A DNA stretch of 64,000 nucleotides. Source: Epiperipatus broadwayi (taxonomy: Eukaryota > Onychophora > Udeonychophora > Euonychophora > Peripatidae). The notes beneath the pieces are model-generated. The model was not told where the DNA came from. It saw only the letters and a program-made list of their open reading frames with translations, and ran no database searches. The translations under genes and the position numbers were made by a program. Below, in pieces: positions 60,401 through 64,000 of the stretch (position 1 is its first letter; every line of letters starts with the position of its first letter). The stretch spans positions 2,976,001-3,040,000 of the forward strand of contig JAQFVV010006273.1 of assembly GCA_028023455.1 (NCBI GenBank). Reading direction: 5' to 3'.

Positions 60401-61900
60401 CTCAATTTTATTTCTAAAGATCAATATGCTAGAAAAAGGAAATCATCGATTAATGCCATCAGTCAAATGAAGCTTCTTCTAGACTATATTTGGGCCAAAA
60501 GAATGTCCAAACCAATTGCTGGCCAATTAGATATTGAGGCAGCATTTGACTCTGTCAGACCAAACATCCTGATAGACATCTTCCAAAAATACAAAGTGCC
60601 AAAAGTTTATCTCAAAATAATTGCCAAATATTTAACAAATAGATCCATATTCATCACAATGAATGGTAAAGTTGCCTCCAGGTTTGATCTTCTGATCTCG
60701 ATACCTCAGGGATCTCCACTCAGCGCTACAATTTATAGCGTATATTAATCCATTGCTGAGAAAGATTGAGGAGTCACTTCTTAGAGTATATATGTGCTGA
60801 CTATTGAATGAGAAATAAAGCACATCAGTTATATGGATGATGTACTTGTCTGCCTCTTCTCCAGCAAATATATACCCAAAATAAAAAAAAATTATATTCA
60901 ATTACACCAACAATTTCAAACTAAAATTTAACATGACCAAATCAGCCACATGGTAATTGCTAAATTGAAAGAGAATTAAAACAAGCTTCATGGTGAATCA
61001 GCAAAAATTTCTAGGTTTTGATTTTTACAAATCAAATAGACTGATGAGACACCAAATTGAACATTACTAAGTTCAATACAATGGACAATCACTTCACTTA
61101 CCGGGCTATATATCTCATTACAAGGTAAAGTCAGATTACTCAACTCACTGGTGTTTCCAAAAATTACCTATTTCCTGGCTGGGATATGCCCAGCCAAAAA
61201 ATTCATTCAAAAAGTAAATGTCTTTTTTATACTAAATTGTTTTGGGGACAAAAGGTCACCGCTATCAGTCTCTGAACATTGTAAACACTAAGAAGACTTA
61301 ATGGCATTTTGCTCCACTCTATTAAAACACTAATCATACAAAACAACTATAACTCACTATTTAATATAGCAAACAAATACCCAACCTTATTACCCAAAGA
61401 AGACATTACCTCTATGGATAGGCCCCCACCAGCTAACAAGTGAATTAAGTCTCTATATACAAATATACAAAAGATAATTGACTTAAACGAAAACCCAATC
61501 ACAAATAAAATAAAATACTGGACTGCACATAAATTGCTAAATGGAGAGAAATGCACAATTGACAGAAAATTGGACATCACCAATCAACAACTAATATATA
61601 AATCTCATTACCAAAGTACCAAGACTTCATAATCAAATATAACTTTGGACTCCCCACAAATGCCTTCCTGGCACACTGAAGAAACATAAAGAAAATAAAT
61701 CCTATATGCCAGATGTGCAGCAGAAAAGAAGAATCCATTGATCATATATTTATAAGATTCAATAATCTAAACTACCATAGAACCCTCATTACAAGATGGA
61801 TAAACAATCCATTTGGGCAATTTATACCATTAAAAGATGCATCAAACAAGGCATGTATGAAGAAATAAGGCTTACAATTTTCATGTTCTTCATGTTATGG
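60230..61900 (+). pseudogene. LINE ORF2, reverse transcriptase and C-terminal zinc finger
   Basis: From unit 3 the frame runs LRPISMIPLLIKIIEQLIKD (60,325-60,384), KDQYARKRKSSINAISQMK, GQLDIEAAFDSVRPNIL (motif A with both D and AFD, about 60,520-60,570), then IPQGSPLSATIYSVY (motif B, 60,700-60,745). After a shift, SYMDDVLVCLFSSK has the catalytic YMDD at 60,830-60,841. Further on, ICQMCSRKEESIDHIFIRFN (from about 61,704) is the C-terminal CCHC finger of LINE ORF2 with its last Cys changed to Phe. The RT active site is intact, but frameshifts near 60,745, 60,900 and later kill the ORF. Units 1 and 2 each hold a further truncated copy of the RT start. Confidence 0.88.
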
Positions 61901-62259
61901 TGCCTATGATGTAAAATCACTATTGGGAAATTGATAGATCCACAGGGAATGAAACTAAAAAAAATTTGTAGAAAAAAATCAAACAAAGAGACAATTTAAT
62001 AGCTCCAGATTATTTAGTAAATGCCACCTGGCAAAACTTCAAATAAAGAAGATGATTGCTAAGTCTACAGAATTAAACCATTGGGGAAGCATCTACAAAC
62101 ACATAAATAGACATGTTAAAAGTGTGTTATTCACATCTGAAAATGTAATATAACAAGATAAATCAATTTATGTTATATTTTATTGGCATGCAATAACAAA
62201 TTTGTATATTGGTTTGTATCATATAATAAATTTCTCTTAACAAAAAAAAAGCACATTGG

Positions 62260-64000
62260 AGTCTAAGTTGCTTCTCAACATCCAAATCTGCCTTTCTATC
62301 TAAAAAGATGCTAAGATATTTATTTAAACTGATCTACATTCATAATCCAGAAAACCTCATTGAAAAATACAATTCCTGAGTCTTTTATATATATCTTTTT
62401 TAAACAAATTCAGTACAGCTTGCATTTAAATAATTATAAACATTATGTAGATTGTCCTTTGAATTAGCAAGAAAACAAGAAATATTTATTATGTTTATAT
62501 GCATAGGTTAAAATACAAATGTATATATAGCCAGAAAACTATTAGAAGCAAGTGTTATATATGCGTGTATGTATAATACATACACATTTAAAATCATAAA
62601 AAGGAGCATACATAAAATAAATTTGTTTGAATGCTGGTTTAGCATGAAATACATTTATTGGTGATTATTTATCTTTTTGACATGAGTGTGATCAAGTGCA
62701 TCAGTGGTATGAGATAGCATGGATGGTTGAGTTCAAACACCCTATATATTTCATATAGAAGTGCAGGTATGAAAAAGCCTGTAGTGTAGAAAAAAACTTC
62801 GTATTTTAAAACATTAATTATAAATCCAAGAATTAACCTTAATTAAATTCTTAAAGAGCAAAAGAGATAACAGAATTCCATCAAAAAATAATAGTGACAA
62901 TTAAAAAGATTTTACAAGCAACCAGATGCATCTAAGATAAATAAAACAAGACAATGTCAGCAGGATCTAAGTAGAGTAAGCACTTAGAACAGGAGTTCTA
63001 ATAATTATAAGTAAAAAATTGATCTGAAATAATAACCAAATTATATCTTGCTTATAGAAGTTGTGTGTGCATAAAGATAGCAATATTACAGTGATGGACA
63101 TCAACGTGTAGTTGCTTAGATAACTCATATTACATGGAGACTTCCCTCCAGATATGTAGAAGCAAATCTAGCTTTTTATTTCACTATGCCTTCATGTATT
63201 ACCAGATAAAATTTATATAAGCCTATGTCTTTTTATAATAGGGATTACTCCTGGATATAGCACTTATCAGAAAGTTGGATTTTTTTATGCATGTTTTTAA
63301 AAAATTTTAATTAAAAATTTGATCAGTCCTATAATATAGTTTAATGTTACTTCATAAATGTACATATAAATTGTTTGTTCCTAAAAATGGAAAATAAAGT
63401 TGAACTTCAGATCAAATTTCTCAGAATGCCTAGCTACTTTCAATCTTTATCACAAATTTTCTCAACTATATGAGTGAAATAATCCATAAAATATATAAAT
63501 CACATTTTTTATGACATTTTTTAGAATTAATTATATCTCTTGAGTTTCTTTACTTTTTAAAACCATGCTGCGTCTTTGGTAACAATTTATCTTCAACAGA
63601 AAATGTTTTTGTTATAATAAATGATATTTCATGATTATTACTAGTCTGACCAGACAGTATAATTTCATAGATATACACTGCTCTGAAAACAATTCCAATA
63701 GTAATACATCACTCCCAGAAATCCTATTAAAACTTGCAGTTGTTTTAATTAACATTCATGCTAAGCTCTGAACATAATAGAAGATGCCAGAAGTAGGAAA
63801 TTTTGGATTAAGGACTAAATTAATTGTGTGAAACAATCAGTGATTTAATTGTCACTAAGATTTATGAGTAGATACAAATAAATAAAGTTGGAAGGTAAAG
63901 TAATTACCTAAAAATGATTATATTGCAATTAAGTGTAAACATCTACCATGTCAACTGGAAAATTATCCTACTCATGAAATTTAGTACATTATAGAAATAA
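62260..64000. other. AT-rich flank with a possible SINE-like trace
   Basis: At 62,650-62,750 a segment (TTTATCTTTTTGACATGAG, then GTGGTATGAGATAGCATGG and GAGTTCAAACACCC) resembles the 41,745-41,850 sequence and has A-box/B-box-like pieces of a tRNA-derived repeat, but no cloverleaf. The rest to the window end is featureless. Confidence 0.35.

Larger units (their letters stand above)
54896..62259 (+). mobile_element. Near full-length LINE with zinc-knuckle ORF1 and ORF2
   Basis: Order: ORF1 (to about 57,162), ORF2 endonuclease (57,277-57,960), a triplicated 800-bp segment (58,024-60,400), RT (60,240-60,900), C-terminal zinc finger (about 61,707), 3' UTR and A9 tail (62,242-62,250). Candidate target duplications ACATTGG lie at 54,896-54,902 and 62,253-62,259; including flanking bases they read AAAAG-AACATTGG and AAAAG-CACATTGG. 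This sets the element at ~7.35 kb, or ~5.75 kb without the extra repeats, a normal LINE length. Zinc-knuckle ORF1, an RT with PQGSPLS, and a C-terminal CCHC suggest an I/Jockey/R1- or Tx1-like clade, not resolved by eye. Confidence 0.88.

Noticed and set aside
61040-61065. CTGATGAG in the LINE ORF2 region
   Set aside because: No GAAA follows at a usable distance; it is coding sequence of the LINE.

Overview
The window is very AT-rich, repeat-dense eukaryotic DNA from an animal genome, most likely an invertebrate. The evidence is the set of transposon lineages side by side: RTE-type LINEs, a second LINE with a zinc-knuckle ORF1, a Penelope-like element with a GIY-YIG domain, a Ty3-type retrotransposon, a Merlin (ISXO2/IS1595-like) DDE transposase, and short tRNA-Gly-derived SINEs. 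Long (TA)n tracts are interspersed. I found no convincing host protein-coding exon, functional tRNA, rRNA or bacterial feature. The species cannot be named from the sequence alone. Almost all longer reading frames belong to decayed transposons, and none is intact.

Layout. 1-11 kb: two diverged copies of a ~1 kb non-coding, LTR-like repeat (about 55-1,092 and 9,990-10,885) bracket a decayed RTE copy (3,901-5,375), two GC-richer islands and ~4.5 kb of featureless AT-rich DNA. 11-21 kb: a 316-bp pyrimidine-only low-complexity block and (TA)n; three separate inverted-repeat (MITE/foldback-like) elements at 12.6, 16.9 and 20.7 kb; a SINE with a 12-bp target duplication at 14.8 kb; a hAT-like MITE at 17.2 kb; a solo-LTR-like unit at 18.2-18.9 kb. 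22-25 kb: the 3' part of a Penelope-like element (minus), a 52-bp perfect palindrome made of SINE tail sequence, and a Merlin transposase pseudogene (minus). 26.7-31 kb: an old RTE copy, a second SINE (minus) and a Penelope-tail fragment between 21-bp inverted repeats. 33-34.5 kb: a Ty3-type relic with gag, protease and integrase but no reverse transcriptase. 36.7-39.1 kb: the best-preserved RTE copy. 41.6-44.1 kb: (TA)n, a 660-bp element with CAGTGAC terminal repeats, and a ~600-bp head-to-head inverted pair of Penelope tails. 44.1-50 kb: mostly unassigned, including two TGTAAC/TGTAATGG LTR-like starts. 50.3-54.4 kb and 54.9-62.25 kb: two LINEs of one clade. The second is close to full length, has a candidate target-site duplication, and carries a nested two-step 800-bp tandem triplication between its endonuclease and RT regions.

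The features are not an operon or pathway but layers of independent insertions. The most unusual structures are: (i) a 40-nt motif with a hammerhead-core-like CTGATGA/GAAAC arrangement, found at the same 40-nt length in three Penelope-tail copies; (ii) the inverted Penelope-tail pair that could form a ~300-bp hairpin; (iii) the palindrome formed from two back-to-back SINE 3' tails; (iv) the nested LINE triplication, whose history can be read from which segments match.
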